Notes: generated from the sequence alone by a model not told the origin. A stretch of 64,000 nucleotides of DNA from Chthonomonadales bacterium (GCA_027459625.1 DAIDHP010000018.1:1-64000), one strand, 5' to 3'. Counted from the stretch's first letter, positions 46,861-56,535 are shown. Translations and numbers: made by a program.

Positions 46861-48423
46861 TTATCCTCCCTTAGTCACTTCAACTGCAGGATTGGGTTTG
46901 TAATCAAAACAGCGATAGACATAATAGGTTTCAATCGGTTTCACATACCATGGCTTGCGATATATCTCAAGTCTCCTCACCAACACAACCCTCTTGAATA
47001 TGGCGCTGTATTGGGGAAATTTGGGGGTTGATGGCGATAAATTATCCACAACTACGGCGTCCCCTCCGGGTTTAAGCCCCGCTTCATCGTTCCATAACAA
47101 ATAACTGTTTGCCCTGGTGGAAAGGAAAAAACAGCGTGTATGAGGATGGCTGGGCAAATAGAATGCCAATCTGCTGGCGATATCATAGGTGGCGGCGCCG
47201 ACAACCGGCGTTCGCCCAGTCATTTTTTGCATTGCATCAATTTGCATCGATACGGCAAGAGCCAATTCGGATCCGCCATACATTTTGTTGATTTTATCCA
47301 TTTTCATGGGAAGCTTGACGCCCGCCATCGAACGGATTCGAGGAAAAGCCGCCAGGATCGTCATGGAAAATGATACGACGAAGGCTATAACCATAAACCC
47401 ACGAGATCGCATTAGATTATATTTGCGGTGTGGTTCGCTTTTAAGCGTAACTACGGAATATAATATCGCCGGAGTAAGCCATGCGCAAGCGGCCCAATTA
47501 CCCTGCACCTTCGATTTTACCGCAAGCAGCGTAAAAAACAGAAGCACCGGAATCGAAAAACAAGCGAGATACAGCTCTTTGATGTTATCGTCTTTCCTCC
47601 AACGAACACATGCGATGATTCCTGAATACAAAAATCCAATGAACAACAAGGGAGTGAGCAAAATCGCCTGAGAGCCTGCAAAATCGCCGAATTGACGCAG
47701 GAAGTGATTCGCCTGGCTTGTTCGGGATATATGGAGGAGATGAGAAAATGTCATCCATTGATGCTGTGATTGCCATATGAGATTGGGAGAAAAAATGAGA
47801 AAACCAATGATAAACGCCATGTAGGGTTCCGGTCTGGCGAGCCAATGACGCATTGTCGGCTGGATAGCCAAATAGCATAACAGGCATAGAGCGAACAGAC
47901 CCATCGAATCCTTGCTCAGCATCCCGACTCCAAAGGCTATTCCCGCCAGAATCCAAGGCGTTTTACCCCCTTTGAATAATGCGACATAGGTGTGATAAAG
48001 ACACGCCACCCAGCAAAAAATGAGGCATGTGTCGTATGTGGATACGAAACCACCCACTGTGGCGAGAGGCGTAAAACTAATGAGAAGAACGGACCAAAAT
48101 GCGATGCGCGAGTCATAAATGGATTTCGCCAAGAGGAATAGATATATTTGCATTCCCAGCATGCAGAGAAGAATACCTGCACGCACGCCTAGGGCGGTGT
48201 CGCCAAATATTCCGCAGAAGATATGGATCAGTGCGGCGATCGCCGGCCCTTGATCGTAATATCCCCACGCCAGCCTTCTGCTCCATTCCCAGTAATAGGT
48301 TTCATCGGGATCAAGAGGAAGATGGACGGCAAGATAGAGATGAAGAAGAAAGGAAAAAAGAATTACGAATATGGAGTAAGTAATGTAACGTGTATTTTCC
48401 TTTTTTTCCTTCAGGATCGACAA
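46861..48423 (-). CDS. ArnT/GT39-GT83-like integral membrane glycosyltransferase
   Basis: 520 residues with about eleven to twelve membrane helices. HLPLDPDETYYWEWSRRLAWGYYDQGPAIAALIHIFCGIFGD is the typical first periplasmic loop of PMT_2 (pfam13231) transferases, with the acidic pair used for catalysis. These enzymes move a sugar from a polyprenyl-phosphate donor onto lipid A, protein or glycan outside the cytoplasm. The Dpm1-like GT2 at 36.4 kb could supply the donor. Its start overlaps the end of the upstream GT4 gene by 13 bp, showing tight coupling. Confidence 0.9.
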   Translation of the reverse strand: MSILKEKKENTRYITYSIFVILFSFLLHLYLAVHLPLDPDETYYWEWSRRLAWGYYDQGPAIAALIHIFCGIFGDTALGVRAGILLCMLGMQIYLFLLAKSIYDSRIAFWSVLLISFTPLATVGGFVSTYDTCLIFCWVACLYHTYVALFKGGKTPWILAGIAFGVGMLSKDSMGLFALCLLCYLAIQPTMRHWLARPEPYMAFIIGFLIFSPNLIWQSQHQWMTFSHLLHISRTSQANHFLRQFGDFAGSQAILLTPLLFIGFLYSGIIACVRWRKDDNIKELYLACFSIPVLLFFTLLAVKSKVQGNWAACAWLTPAILYSVVTLKSEPHRKYNLMRSRGFMVIAFVVSFSMTILAAFPRIRSMAGVKLPMKMDKINKMYGGSELALAVSMQIDAMQKMTGRTPVVGAATYDIASRLAFYLPSHPHTRCFFLSTRANSYLLWNDEAGLKPGGDAVVVDNLSPSTPKFPQYSAIFKRVVLVRRLEIYRKPWYVKPIETYYVYRCFDYKPNPAVEVTKGG

Positions 48424-49532
48424 TGATCTAATACCCCTTGGTAGTAGTTCAAAATGTTCTGCGCCATAAGTTGAGCGGTGAAATGCTCGCGCGCTCTAAT
48501 TATCGCCGCATTACCCATTTCCGTGCGGAGATTTGAGTTTTCTAGAAGTAACAGAATGGCGTCGGACAATGACTTAGGGTCGCGATCGACCAGCAATCCC
48601 GTATGATGATCCTCGATAATTTCAGGAATGCCACCAGCGCGCGTGGCGATAACCGGCTTGCCGGAAGCCATCGCTTCGATGATAACCATCCCGAAAGTCT
48701 CGGTCAGCGATGGAGCGGTGATGATGTCCATCGCCTCCATCAGGCGGTGCACATCATCTCTCACCCCCAAGAACCTAAGACGATCCTCCACTCCCTCCTG
48801 CGCCGCCAACTCCCAAAGAGCCTGTTGAATGCCAGGCTCAGCATATCCCACAAAAACGAAGAACGCTCGCTTTCTTTTCTCCACCACCGACTTGATGGAT
48901 CTCACGAGTAACGGTGCGCCTTTGAAGCTGTCGACGCGCCCGAATTGCCCCACCAACTCTGCATGCGCGGGTAATCCAAGTTCGGCTCTGAGGCAAAGGG
49001 AGACGGCGGGCGTGACTATATCATGAGGCGACAGGTTCATATCCTTGCAAGTAATCTCATCCTCAAGGAAATCCGTGCCGTTGTAGATGGTTTGAACACG
49101 GTTGGAGGGATACCCCCTGGCAATGATAGCCTGCCTCAAATATTCCGAAACCGCCACGAGCCAATGGTTCTGCTTTGGAAGATATCGGTATGCGAAATCT
49201 CTTGTGAGGACGTGAACGGTTGAGATTACGGGAACCCTTGCTATAAAGCCTGCAAAATAGCCTATGTAGGTGGCGCGGGTTAGATGGGTATGGATGATAT
49301 CAATCCGTTTTTCGCGCGCCATATGGCTCAGTTGAAAAATCGGCTTCACCCCATGAAGCGGCATCTCCACGGAAGCGATTCCCGCCGCTCGCAACTGTTC
49401 GTGCAGCCACTCTCCCGGGGGGCATACGACCAGCACATTGTGCCCGAGCTTCTGGAGCCATTCGCTAAGCACGACCATGTGCTTTTCCGCACCGGAAGTT
49501 TTTGAACTTGATATAACTTGCAGGATATTCAT
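48411..49532 (-). CDS. GT4 glycosyltransferase
   Basis: 373 residues from ATG 49532. GT-B fold: MNILQVISSSKTSGAEKHMVVLSEWLQKLGHNV, HTHLTRATYIGYFAGFIARVP, STVHVLTRDFAYR, VGQFGRVDSFKGAPLLV, and the donor motif APSLTETFGMVIIEAMASGKPVIATRAGGIPEII. An acceptor cannot be inferred; gene neighbours suggest a cell-surface glycan. It is the first gene of the leftward three-gene set (GT4, ArnT-like, deacetylase) and begins about 27 bp from the end of the ABC-F gene on the same strand. Confidence 0.9.
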   Translation of the reverse strand: MNILQVISSSKTSGAEKHMVVLSEWLQKLGHNVLVVCPPGEWLHEQLRAAGIASVEMPLHGVKPIFQLSHMAREKRIDIIHTHLTRATYIGYFAGFIARVPVISTVHVLTRDFAYRYLPKQNHWLVAVSEYLRQAIIARGYPSNRVQTIYNGTDFLEDEITCKDMNLSPHDIVTPAVSLCLRAELGLPAHAELVGQFGRVDSFKGAPLLVRSIKSVVEKRKRAFFVFVGYAEPGIQQALWELAAQEGVEDRLRFLGVRDDVHRLMEAMDIITAPSLTETFGMVIIEAMASGKPVIATRAGGIPEIIEDHHTGLLVDRDPKSLSDAILLLLENSNLRTEMGNAAIIRAREHFTAQLMAQNILNYYQGVLDHCRS

Positions 49533-49558
49533 GCGATACCTGATCATTCAGAAAGGAA

Positions 49559-51502
49559 TTACACCTTCGCGCCTATTTCCGATGCGTGATGAATGGCGCG
49601 TTCCCATTCATCCAACGCCTTCGTCAATTCGCTTTGTATGATTTCATACTCTTGGGATAATTGAACCATATCCGTATTGGGCTCCGGGCAGGAGAGGATA
49701 CTCTCAATACGTTTTTGCTCTTCCTCCAATTGAGACACCTTCTCCTCAAGATTAGTGACATCCTTCGCAGCTTTTTTTCTCTCACGGGAGAGTTGAAAAA
49801 CATTCAACTTATCAGTTTTGTCCGAATCGTCCGATTTTTCGGACGCAACCGACTTCTTGCGAGAATCACGATTAGCATCCATACTGAGGCGATTGCGATG
49901 CTCGATATAGCTCTGATAGGAGCCATCAAACAGCGTGGCGCCTCCATCCGATATTACCATGGTTTGATGTGTCACTTGGTTCAGCAGATAACGATCATGC
50001 GAAACCAAGACCAGCGTTCCGTCATATGCCTTAAGCATCTCTGTAAGGGCGTCTCTGGAATCAATATCGAGATGGTTGGTTGGCTCGTCAAGTACTAGAA
50101 GATTTGGATGAACAAGAATGATTTGCGCCAGCGCCAGTCGATTTTTTTCCCCGCCCGACAGACTGTCTACGGAGCGCATGACTTGATCGCCTCTGAATTG
50201 AAAGCTAGCGAGGTAGTTTCGCGTCTTGCCCACATCCATATCCGAGATATTCATCACGGATTCCAGCACGGTGCTGTTAAGGTTCAGGGAAGAAGTCTCC
50301 TGTGCGAAGTACCCGATGGATAGGTTCGCCCCAAGCCTTACCGATCCGGATGTCGGCGGTTCCTCTCCCAATAAAATTCGCAGAAATGATGTTTTGCCTG
50401 AACCATTTGAGCCGATGACTCCTATCTTGTCGCCCCGTTTGACATTGAATGATAGATTTTGGAAAAGTGTCTTTCCGCCAATTGCTTTGGAAAGACGCTC
50501 GAATGCAATGACATCATTGCCGCTACGATATCGCTCCTTGAGGTTCAGGTTAATAGAATCACCCTCCGCGGGTCTATCGACTGCGTTCTCTCTCAACCGA
50601 TTTGCGGCTTTCAGTCGACTCCATGCCATGTTCCTGTTCTGACCAGCCTTGTTTCTGCGCCAAAACTCCTCAAGCCGTGCAATTTCCTCCTGCTGACGGT
50701 TGTATAACTCTTCCTGGCGTTTTTTTCTTTCCTCCCGCTGTCTCCAGAAATCGGTAAAGTTGCCCGAATAGATGGTGATAGAGCCATTATCAAGCTCCCC
50801 GACGCTGTTCACCACCGCATCAAGGAAATAGCGATCATGCGATACGAGCAATACCGCGCCTCCGAACTGGCGTAGAAAACCTTCAAGCCATTCCGTTGCC
50901 CCCAGATCAAGATGGTTTGTTGGCTCGTCCAATATAAGAATATCGGGGGAGGAAAGTAACAAACGCGCCACTGCGAGACGCGTCTTTTCACCTCCGGAAA
51001 GAATGGACACCCTTTTGGACATGTCCTCATCTCTAAATCCGAAACTCCGGAGAACATGTTCGATATCTCTTAGGCTGTCATATCCGCCCATCCATTCAAA
51101 ACGCTCGCGAAGGAGACCATATTCCTCCATTATGGATGAGAGTGAGGATTCGCTTTCATGGGCGTCGTGCATCCTCATCTCCAAACTCCTCAAACGTTCC
51201 TCCATCTGCAACACGGGAGCAAACGCCTGCTTTGCAGCCTTGTAAACGGTCCCCTCCTCATCTCTTATGGGTTGCTGACTAAGATAACCATATTGAATGC
51301 CTCGGGCGTACTGAACCGATCCCTTGTCCGCCTCCATGAGATTGCACAGGATCTTCAGCAGAGTGGTTTTGCCCACACCGTTCCTGCCCACCAATCCCAT
51401 TTTCCGTCCCCATTCCAAACGGAAACTGACATCCTTTAGAATGCTTTCAACGCCAAAACTTTTCTCCACATTTGTAACTGTCAGCAAACTCATAATACTC
51501 AT
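49559..51502 (-). CDS. ABC-F family ATPase (Uup/YdiF-like)
   Basis: 647 residues from ATG 51502 (ATG 51493 is an alternative). Two ABC domains without membrane parts: Walker A GRNGVGKTT and GSNGSGKTS, signatures LSGGEKTRLAVARLL and LSGGEKNRLALAQII, Walker B LILDEPTNHLD and LVLDEPTNHLD. The inter-domain linker is long and charged (RQREERKKRQEELYNRQQEEIARLEE). A C-terminal coiled coil follows (RERKKAAKDVTNLEEKVSQLEEEQKRIESIL), as in Uup and YdiF types. ABC-F proteins act on the ribosomal E site in translation or antibiotic protection. A resistance role cannot be decided from sequence. Confidence 0.95.
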   Translation of the reverse strand: MSIMSLLTVTNVEKSFGVESILKDVSFRLEWGRKMGLVGRNGVGKTTLLKILCNLMEADKGSVQYARGIQYGYLSQQPIRDEEGTVYKAAKQAFAPVLQMEERLRSLEMRMHDAHESESSLSSIMEEYGLLRERFEWMGGYDSLRDIEHVLRSFGFRDEDMSKRVSILSGGEKTRLAVARLLLSSPDILILDEPTNHLDLGATEWLEGFLRQFGGAVLLVSHDRYFLDAVVNSVGELDNGSITIYSGNFTDFWRQREERKKRQEELYNRQQEEIARLEEFWRRNKAGQNRNMAWSRLKAANRLRENAVDRPAEGDSINLNLKERYRSGNDVIAFERLSKAIGGKTLFQNLSFNVKRGDKIGVIGSNGSGKTSFLRILLGEEPPTSGSVRLGANLSIGYFAQETSSLNLNSTVLESVMNISDMDVGKTRNYLASFQFRGDQVMRSVDSLSGGEKNRLALAQIILVHPNLLVLDEPTNHLDIDSRDALTEMLKAYDGTLVLVSHDRYLLNQVTHQTMVISDGGATLFDGSYQSYIEHRNRLSMDANRDSRKKSVASEKSDDSDKTDKLNVFQLSRERKKAAKDVTNLEEKVSQLEEEQKRIESILSCPEPNTDMVQLSQEYEIIQSELTKALDEWERAIHHASEIGAKV

Positions 51503-51591
51503 TTTACCATGCAACGGTCGTGGTGAAAAGGGAATGGTGAACGCCTTGATTGCAAGACGCCTCTATGGAGCGAATAATAACGACTGTAAAT

Positions 51592-51627
51592 CATACAGGC
51601 GCACGGTTCGATCCGTGCGCCTGTATG
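51592..51627. terminator. Strong 15-bp perfect hairpin between nirA and the ABC-F gene
   Basis: CATACAGGCGCACGG (51592-51606), loop TTCGAT, then its perfect complement (51613-51627). It lies 30 bp past the stop of the nitrite/sulfite reductase on the minus strand. The tail is not a strong T-run, so function as a terminator or as an mRNA-processing stem is possible. Confidence 0.6.
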
Positions 51628-51657
51628 CAATCCAAACGAAATGCGTTTATGGGAATG

Positions 51658-53241
51658 TCAGCTTTCTTCCGCTAAAACCACTCCAATGTTGTCTCCCAAA
51701 TATTGTCCCAGCTCATCATCCGTATGTCTATCCACGAAGTCCGAGAAACTGTCATACTCCGTTCGCTCATTTTGATAGGATAGAAGGAGGTTCTCCAACG
51801 CATATTTTACATTTTCGGCGGGGACCTTTCGCCGAATGGGTCTGGTAAATTTTGCGTTGCTCCCTAACCTTCCCCCGAGACAGATATCATAGGCTTCGGT
51901 TTTGGTTCCGTTGACAATTGTCAGTGCGCCTTGCAAGCCGATGTCGCCGATATGATGTTGTCCGCAAGCGTTCGGGCACCCGTTTAAATTGATCCGTATG
52001 TCCTCGTCCCAATCCAACTTTTCCTCCAAATAGCCGATTATCTCCTTCAATCGGAGCTTGGTTTCGGTGATGGCAAGGTTGCAAAACTCCGTTCCCGTAC
52101 ATGAAAGGGCGGATCGTCGGAATATGGACACATCCCAATTCAAATTCACTTTCTCCAACTCGGCTTGAACATCGGAGAGATCGTCTTCGGTGATATTCGT
52201 CAGCAGGAGATTCTGTTGGTTTGTGGTGCGCAAGGATCCGTCGCAGTATTTCTCCGCAATCGTTGCCGTTTTAAGCATCTGCTCGGAAGTCATACGTCCG
52301 GTAAGGATCGCCACCCCTATCCAATGAAGGCCGTGCTGTTTTTGTGCGTGCACACCTATATGGTCCGCATACACTCGCATTGGCGAATCGGATTCCACCG
52401 CAGGATCGGGCGTCCAACCCAATTTTTCGATCATCTTGTCCAAAAAACGATCCGCGCCCCAGTCATCCATAAGGAACTTCAAGCGTGCGTGATTTCGCCT
52501 TTCCCTGTAACCGTAATCACGAAATATCTCCGCAATCACTCTACATGCATCCTTTATCTGCTCCGGTTTCAGGCAGACATTCAATTTGCGTGAGAATCGG
52601 GGTTGTGTGGAAAGCCCACCCCCCACCCTAACCTCGAAGCCAATATCCCCGTTAGGCTTTCTGACAGCGGATAGGCCTATGTCATTGATTTCCGGCTGAT
52701 GGCATTGATGCATGCACCCGGCAATGGTTATTTTGAATTTCCGAGGCAAATCTGAAAAATCCTTGTTTCCGACGAAGAAATGATTTACATCCTCAATTAT
52801 CTTAGTGCAATCGTAAAGCTCATCCGGGTCAATTCCGGCGACGGGACATCCTGCGATGTTTCGGGGAATGTCGCCGCAAGCCCCCAATGTCGTGATGCCA
52901 ACCGAGTTGAGTCTCCGTATAATCTCCGGGATGACCTCGATGGTGATCCAATGAAACTGCACATTTTGTCTGGTGGTGATGTCCGCAATGCCACCGCCGA
53001 AATCACATGAAATCTCCCCCAAAGTCCTCCATTGATTGGAGCTTATCGCTCCGCCGGGAATTTTCACCCGCATCATGAAATGCCCGTTTCGCGGTTTCTG
53101 TTCATATATGCCGAACCATCGCATCCTTGAAAGATCATCGGCTGGAATTGATTCGTAGCCTAGCTTGCTATAGCGCAGAATATCCGGAAATAAATCCAAT
53201 CCATCCTTTTCTTTTTTGAGTTGTTCCACCTTGTTCGCCAT
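51658..53241 (-). CDS. Ferredoxin-dependent nitrite/sulfite reductase
   Basis: 527 residues; AGGAAAGAGAG precedes ATG 53241. Two-fold repeated siroheme protein: ferredoxin-like half-domains (GHFMMRVKIPGGAISSNQW; HGLHWIGVAILTGRM), siroheme-binding Arg segments (ITTRQNVQFHWI; RTTNQQNLLLTNI), and the cluster-siroheme cysteines SCTGTEFCNLAITETK and NGCPNACGQHHIGDIGLQG (C-x5-C, C-x3-C). It reduces nitrite to ammonia or sulfite to sulfide by six electrons from ferredoxin. The absence of a Tyr-Cys crosslink motif slightly favours nitrite, but discrimination is not certain. No nitrate or siroheme genes adjoin. The opposite-strand hemW-like gene is divergent. Confidence 0.93.
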   Translation of the reverse strand: MANKVEQLKKEKDGLDLFPDILRYSKLGYESIPADDLSRMRWFGIYEQKPRNGHFMMRVKIPGGAISSNQWRTLGEISCDFGGGIADITTRQNVQFHWITIEVIPEIIRRLNSVGITTLGACGDIPRNIAGCPVAGIDPDELYDCTKIIEDVNHFFVGNKDFSDLPRKFKITIAGCMHQCHQPEINDIGLSAVRKPNGDIGFEVRVGGGLSTQPRFSRKLNVCLKPEQIKDACRVIAEIFRDYGYRERRNHARLKFLMDDWGADRFLDKMIEKLGWTPDPAVESDSPMRVYADHIGVHAQKQHGLHWIGVAILTGRMTSEQMLKTATIAEKYCDGSLRTTNQQNLLLTNITEDDLSDVQAELEKVNLNWDVSIFRRSALSCTGTEFCNLAITETKLRLKEIIGYLEEKLDWDEDIRINLNGCPNACGQHHIGDIGLQGALTIVNGTKTEAYDICLGGRLGSNAKFTRPIRRKVPAENVKYALENLLLSYQNERTEYDSFSDFVDRHTDDELGQYLGDNIGVVLAEES

Positions 53242-53316
53242 TTTATATCTCTCTTTCCTGCAAAAGCCATATTTGACTGAATATATCGAATAAGTATTCT
53301 TTATTATACATCAGTT

Positions 53317-53344
53317 TTGCATTTCCGGCTTTCTCGTGTATTAT
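53317..53344 (+). promoter_or_regulatory. Putative promoter of the hemW-like gene
   Basis: TTGCAT (53317-53322) and TATTAT (53339-53344), spacer 16 bp. It overlaps AT-rich sequence (TATAAT on the minus strand near 53305) that could serve divergent nirA. Confidence 0.45.
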
Positions 53345-53455
53345 ATTGAAATAAAACAACATGATAAATCCAGTTTATTGTTGGGAAATGGTGGAATTTG
53401 CACTCTGAATGGCTTGTCTCACCCACATTCTTGTTTGGGGCGCCCACAACAAAAT

Positions 53456-54586
53456 ATGAAACCGATCGCCATCTACATTCACATCCCATTCTGCATCCAT
53501 AAATGCTCCTACTGCGACTTTAACTCATATGCCGGGTTGGATCACCTGACGATGGATTTCTGCGAAGCCATAAAACGGGAAATACGAGGCGTGCGTGAGT
53601 TAGAGAGAGAGGTCGCTTCCGTGTTTTTCGGGGGGGGAACCCCCACTTATTTGAAGGCTGAGCAGCTAAATTCGATCCTCAATGAAGTCAGAGATGTTTT
53701 CCCTGTCACAAAAGATGTGGAGATCACATCTGAAAGCAATCCTGCCAATTCTGATATGGAGCGATTTGAGGTCATGCGCCAGGGAGGATTCAATCGCTTA
53801 TCCATAGGCGTGCAGTCTTTCGACGACAGAATACTCCGCATTGCGGAACGCCGGCATACATCCGAAGAAGCCATGACGGCGATCGCATTTGCCAGGATCG
53901 CCGGATTCGAAAACTTGAACCTTGATCTGATTTTCGCGCTGCCGGAACAATCGCTGGATGATTGGAGGGCGTCATTATTAAGGGTCATCAACATAAATCC
54001 TGAGCACATATCCACATACGCCTTGAGCATTGAGGAGGGAACACGGTTTGAGAGGATGCATCGAAATCACGCTTTGCATCAGGCGGACGAAGATACTGAA
54101 CTGGAGATGTATGAAATGGCGATCGAACAACTAATCAAAGCCGGCTACGAGCACTACGAAGTCTCTAATTTTTGTCGCGCCGGGAAACAAGCGAGGCATA
54201 ATTTGACCTATTGGCTGAACGATGAGTACCTAGGATTTGGTCCCGGCGCCGTCTCGTATTTAGACGGTCGCAGATGGATGAATGAAAAACGCCCGGCTTC
54301 TTATATTCGAAAGGTGAAAGATGGGGAACCTCTCGCAATACAGGATGAAACTCTTTCTCCTGCTAAAGCGTTATCGGAGACTTTGATACTTGGACTCCGG
54401 CTTCGAGGCGGGGTGTCACTGAAATCCATTCATGACCGTTACTCCATTGATCCTCTTGAACGATATTCGGGGTTAATTGGAAATCTTATCAGCGAAGGAT
54501 TGGCTGAGTTAAATGGAGACACCTTACGTTTAACACACAAGGGTTTGCTCTTTTCGAATGATGTCTTCATCAGGATCCTCCCGTAA
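53456..54586 (+). CDS. hemW: Radical SAM protein HemW (CPO-like)
   Basis: 376 residues from ATG 53456; the in-frame extension to 53336 is not similar to HemW and its ribosome site is no better. Radical SAM core: IYIHIPFCIHKCSYCDFNSY with C-x3-C-x2-C, then VFFGGGTPTYL, ITSESNPAN and LSIGVQSFDDRILR. The C-terminal HemW wing has TYWLNDEYLGFGPGAVSYL and LSETLILGLRLRGGV. HemW is a heme chaperone related to, but not the same as, coproporphyrinogen dehydrogenase HemN; the second auxiliary Cys of HemN type (CxxxCxxCxC) is absent here (CDF). It is followed by plsY after a hairpin. Confidence 0.93.
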   Translation: MKPIAIYIHIPFCIHKCSYCDFNSYAGLDHLTMDFCEAIKREIRGVRELEREVASVFFGGGTPTYLKAEQLNSILNEVRDVFPVTKDVEITSESNPANSDMERFEVMRQGGFNRLSIGVQSFDDRILRIAERRHTSEEAMTAIAFARIAGFENLNLDLIFALPEQSLDDWRASLLRVININPEHISTYALSIEEGTRFERMHRNHALHQADEDTELEMYEMAIEQLIKAGYEHYEVSNFCRAGKQARHNLTYWLNDEYLGFGPGAVSYLDGRRWMNEKRPASYIRKVKDGEPLAIQDETLSPAKALSETLILGLRLRGGVSLKSIHDRYSIDPLERYSGLIGNLISEGLAELNGDTLRLTHKGLLFSNDVFIRILP

Positions 54587-54631
54587 ATTATTGAGTGAGT
54601 GAAGTATACTTAATTCAGACATCTGTGAATA

Positions 54632-54666
54632 ATTCGCTCGGCGCATTCATGTCAAGCCGAGTGAAT
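54632..54666 (+). terminator. Hairpin between hemW and plsY
   Basis: ATTCGCTCGGC (54632-54642) and GCCGAGTGAAT (54656-54666) form an 11-bp stem with one G-T pair and a 13-nt loop. There is no T-run, so it may be a weak terminator or an upstream regulatory stem. Confidence 0.4.
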
Positions 54667-54719
54667 GGTTTCAGCTTACATTAGATTTGGATTTTTCAAT
54701 TTCGTTGGTGGCGGTTATC

Positions 54720-55340
54720 ATGATCATTGTCGGTCTTTTGATTGGCTCCTATGTGTTAGGCTCTATACCGTTCGGTTTGCTCATCGCCAAATGGTGGGTC
54801 GGTATTGATGTAAGAGAACACGGAAGTGGCAATATCGGCGCCACGAACGTCTATAGAGTCGTGGGCAAGCCTGCGGGAGTATTGGTTTTCACGCTTGATG
54901 TTTTGAAGGGTTTCCTTCCGCCCTTTATCGCCGCTCATTTTTTACACACCCCTTCAACCTGGCAGGTGCTTTCCGGATTATGCTCCATTTTCGGGCACAG
55001 CTTATCCCCCTTCCTTGGTTTTAAGGGCGGTAAGAGTGTCGCCACAGGATTGGGTGTTCTTTTCGGGTTATCCTGGCAGACCGCCCTTGCATGTTTCGCA
55101 TTGTGGGGTGTTTTGCTGGCGATCACAGGATATGTTTCCGTTTCCTCCATATTCGCCGCACTCGCGTCGGTTCCGTTTATAATCGTCTTCAATCCTCATG
55201 ACACGCCGCGTTTGTCCATCGCCATAGCCGGATCGCTTCTTATTCTGTACAGGCATCGTTCAAATCTCAAAAGGTTGCGGGAAGGCACGGAAACAAGTAT
55301 CAGAAAACCGAAATCAAAAGGCGAAGGCAAGGCGTCATAA
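54720..55340 (+). CDS. plsY: Acylphosphate:glycerol-3-phosphate acyltransferase PlsY
   Basis: 206 residues from ATG 54720 (TTG 54687 would add 11 residues; ATG gives the usual N-terminus MIIVGLLIGSYVLGSIPFG). Multi-pass membrane protein with PlsY motifs SGNIGATNVYRVVG (motif 1), GFKGGKSVATGLGVLFG (motif 2) and HRSNLKRLREGTE (motif 3). It acylates glycerol-3-phosphate from acyl-phosphate, the first step of phospholipid synthesis, and needs PlsX elsewhere. Its C-terminus is basic. The hairpin/promoter region of yebC follows. Confidence 0.95.
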   Translation: MIIVGLLIGSYVLGSIPFGLLIAKWWVGIDVREHGSGNIGATNVYRVVGKPAGVLVFTLDVLKGFLPPFIAAHFLHTPSTWQVLSGLCSIFGHSLSPFLGFKGGKSVATGLGVLFGLSWQTALACFALWGVLLAITGYVSVSSIFAALASVPFIIVFNPHDTPRLSIAIAGSLLILYRHRSNLKRLREGTETSIRKPKSKGEGKAS

Positions 55341-55367
55341 ATCATTATGCGGGAGCCCCAACGTCCA

Positions 55368-55402
55368 CCGCGAAATAGGGGGGCTAACGCCCCCGCGAAA
55401 TA
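55368..55402. repeat. GC-rich hairpin flanked by direct repeats before yebC
   Basis: CCGCGAAATA occurs at 55368-55377 and 55393-55402. Between them GGGGGC-TAAC-GCCCCC (55379-55394) forms a 6-bp all-GC stem. The second repeat runs into the yebC extended -10, so it occupies the -35 position. Confidence 0.6.
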
Positions 55403-55411
55403 TGCTATAAT
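55401..55411 (+). promoter_or_regulatory. Extended -10 promoter of yebC
   Basis: TATGCTATAAT, identical to the tRNA-Ala and mreB cores; no -35 box because a GC-rich hairpin sits there. A leader of about 115 nt precedes yebC. Confidence 0.55.
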
Positions 55412-55533
55412 GTAAGGCAATTGTGAAATTCGTCATAATTCTTCTTTTTTCCACAGGATGTAACGATACACGGATTTCTCATTTCTGATCAATATCAGTT
55501 TTCCATCCGAGTGCTGAAAGGAGCCTCCCACGC

Positions 55534-56286
55534 ATGTCCGGACATTCCAAGTGGCATAATATTCGCCTGAAGAAAGGAAAAATGGACGCCGAACGCGGCG
55601 CCAAATTCACGAAACTGGCGAGAGAGATCATCGTTGCCGCGAAGAGTGGCGGTGGGAATCCGGACGCCAACTTGCGTCTTCGTCTTGCCATTCAGAAAGC
55701 CAAGGATAACTCCATGCCCGCCGACAAAATTAAAAACGCTATCCAGCGTGGAACCGGCGAAATCGAAGGGGCCATGATTGAGGAGTTGGTGTACGAAGGC
55801 TACGCCCCCGGCGGAGTGGCGATTTTAGTGGAATGCGCGACAGATAATAAAAACCGCACGGTTGCGGATATCCGCAGCATTTTTACGAAACGTGGCGGCA
55901 GACTTGGAGAGAGCGGATCCGTTGCTTACATGTTCAACTCCCCTCAAGGATTAATCACCATCCCCAAAGACGCGACGGATGAGGATAGTTTAATTGCGTT
56001 AGCCTTGGAGGCGGGAGCCGAGGATGTGAAGACAACTGAAGATTCTTTCGAGGTTTACACGTCACCAGGTGACCTGCCGGTTGTGGAGGACGCCATACGA
56101 AAAGCGGGCGTAACCATTTTGGAATCCGAGAGAACCATGCTGCCCACCTCCACGGTTACTGTCAACGCAAAAGAGGCGAGCCAAGTACTTGCATTGATTG
56201 AACAGTTGGAAGAGCACGATGATGTTCAGAATGTTTACTCCAATTTCGACATCCCCGATGAAATCATGGAATCCATATCTCATTGA
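55534..56286 (+). CDS. YebC/PmpR (TACO1) family protein
   Basis: 250 residues; AAAGGAGCCTCCCACGC precedes ATG 55534. The hallmark N-terminus MSGHSKWHNIRLKKGKMDAERGAKFTKLAREI is intact, as are YEGYAPGGVAILVECATDNKNRTVADIRSIFTKRGG and SVAYMFNSPQG. YebC proteins are transcriptional regulators and/or translation factors that help ribosomes at polyproline. The start is unambiguous. It is often near ruv genes, which are absent here. hisS starts 250 bp downstream. Confidence 0.97.
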   Translation: MSGHSKWHNIRLKKGKMDAERGAKFTKLAREIIVAAKSGGGNPDANLRLRLAIQKAKDNSMPADKIKNAIQRGTGEIEGAMIEELVYEGYAPGGVAILVECATDNKNRTVADIRSIFTKRGGRLGESGSVAYMFNSPQGLITIPKDATDEDSLIALALEAGAEDVKTTEDSFEVYTSPGDLPVVEDAIRKAGVTILESERTMLPTSTVTVNAKEASQVLALIEQLEEHDDVQNVYSNFDIPDEIMESISH

Positions 56287-56535
56287 TCTATTGAGGCGGG
56301 ACACTTCCGACCTTGGCGGAGGTTCATTGTATCGAATATTAAGTGTCACACTACGGAACGTCAGGCAAACGTTTTATACTTTTTTTCCATCGACTTCCAA
56401 AGAGATTATGATTTTAGCATTTCCAATTGAGACTGAACCCCTCATGCACTCAGCCCTCTTATACAACCGCTCATTTGACCCAATGGAACTTATATCGGTA
56501 CAATATCAAATATTAATATCAGGGAGAGATGTCGC

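Noticed and set aside
56287-56535. T-box leader before hisS
   Set aside because: No recognisable T-box sequence and no terminator-antiterminator pair was found.
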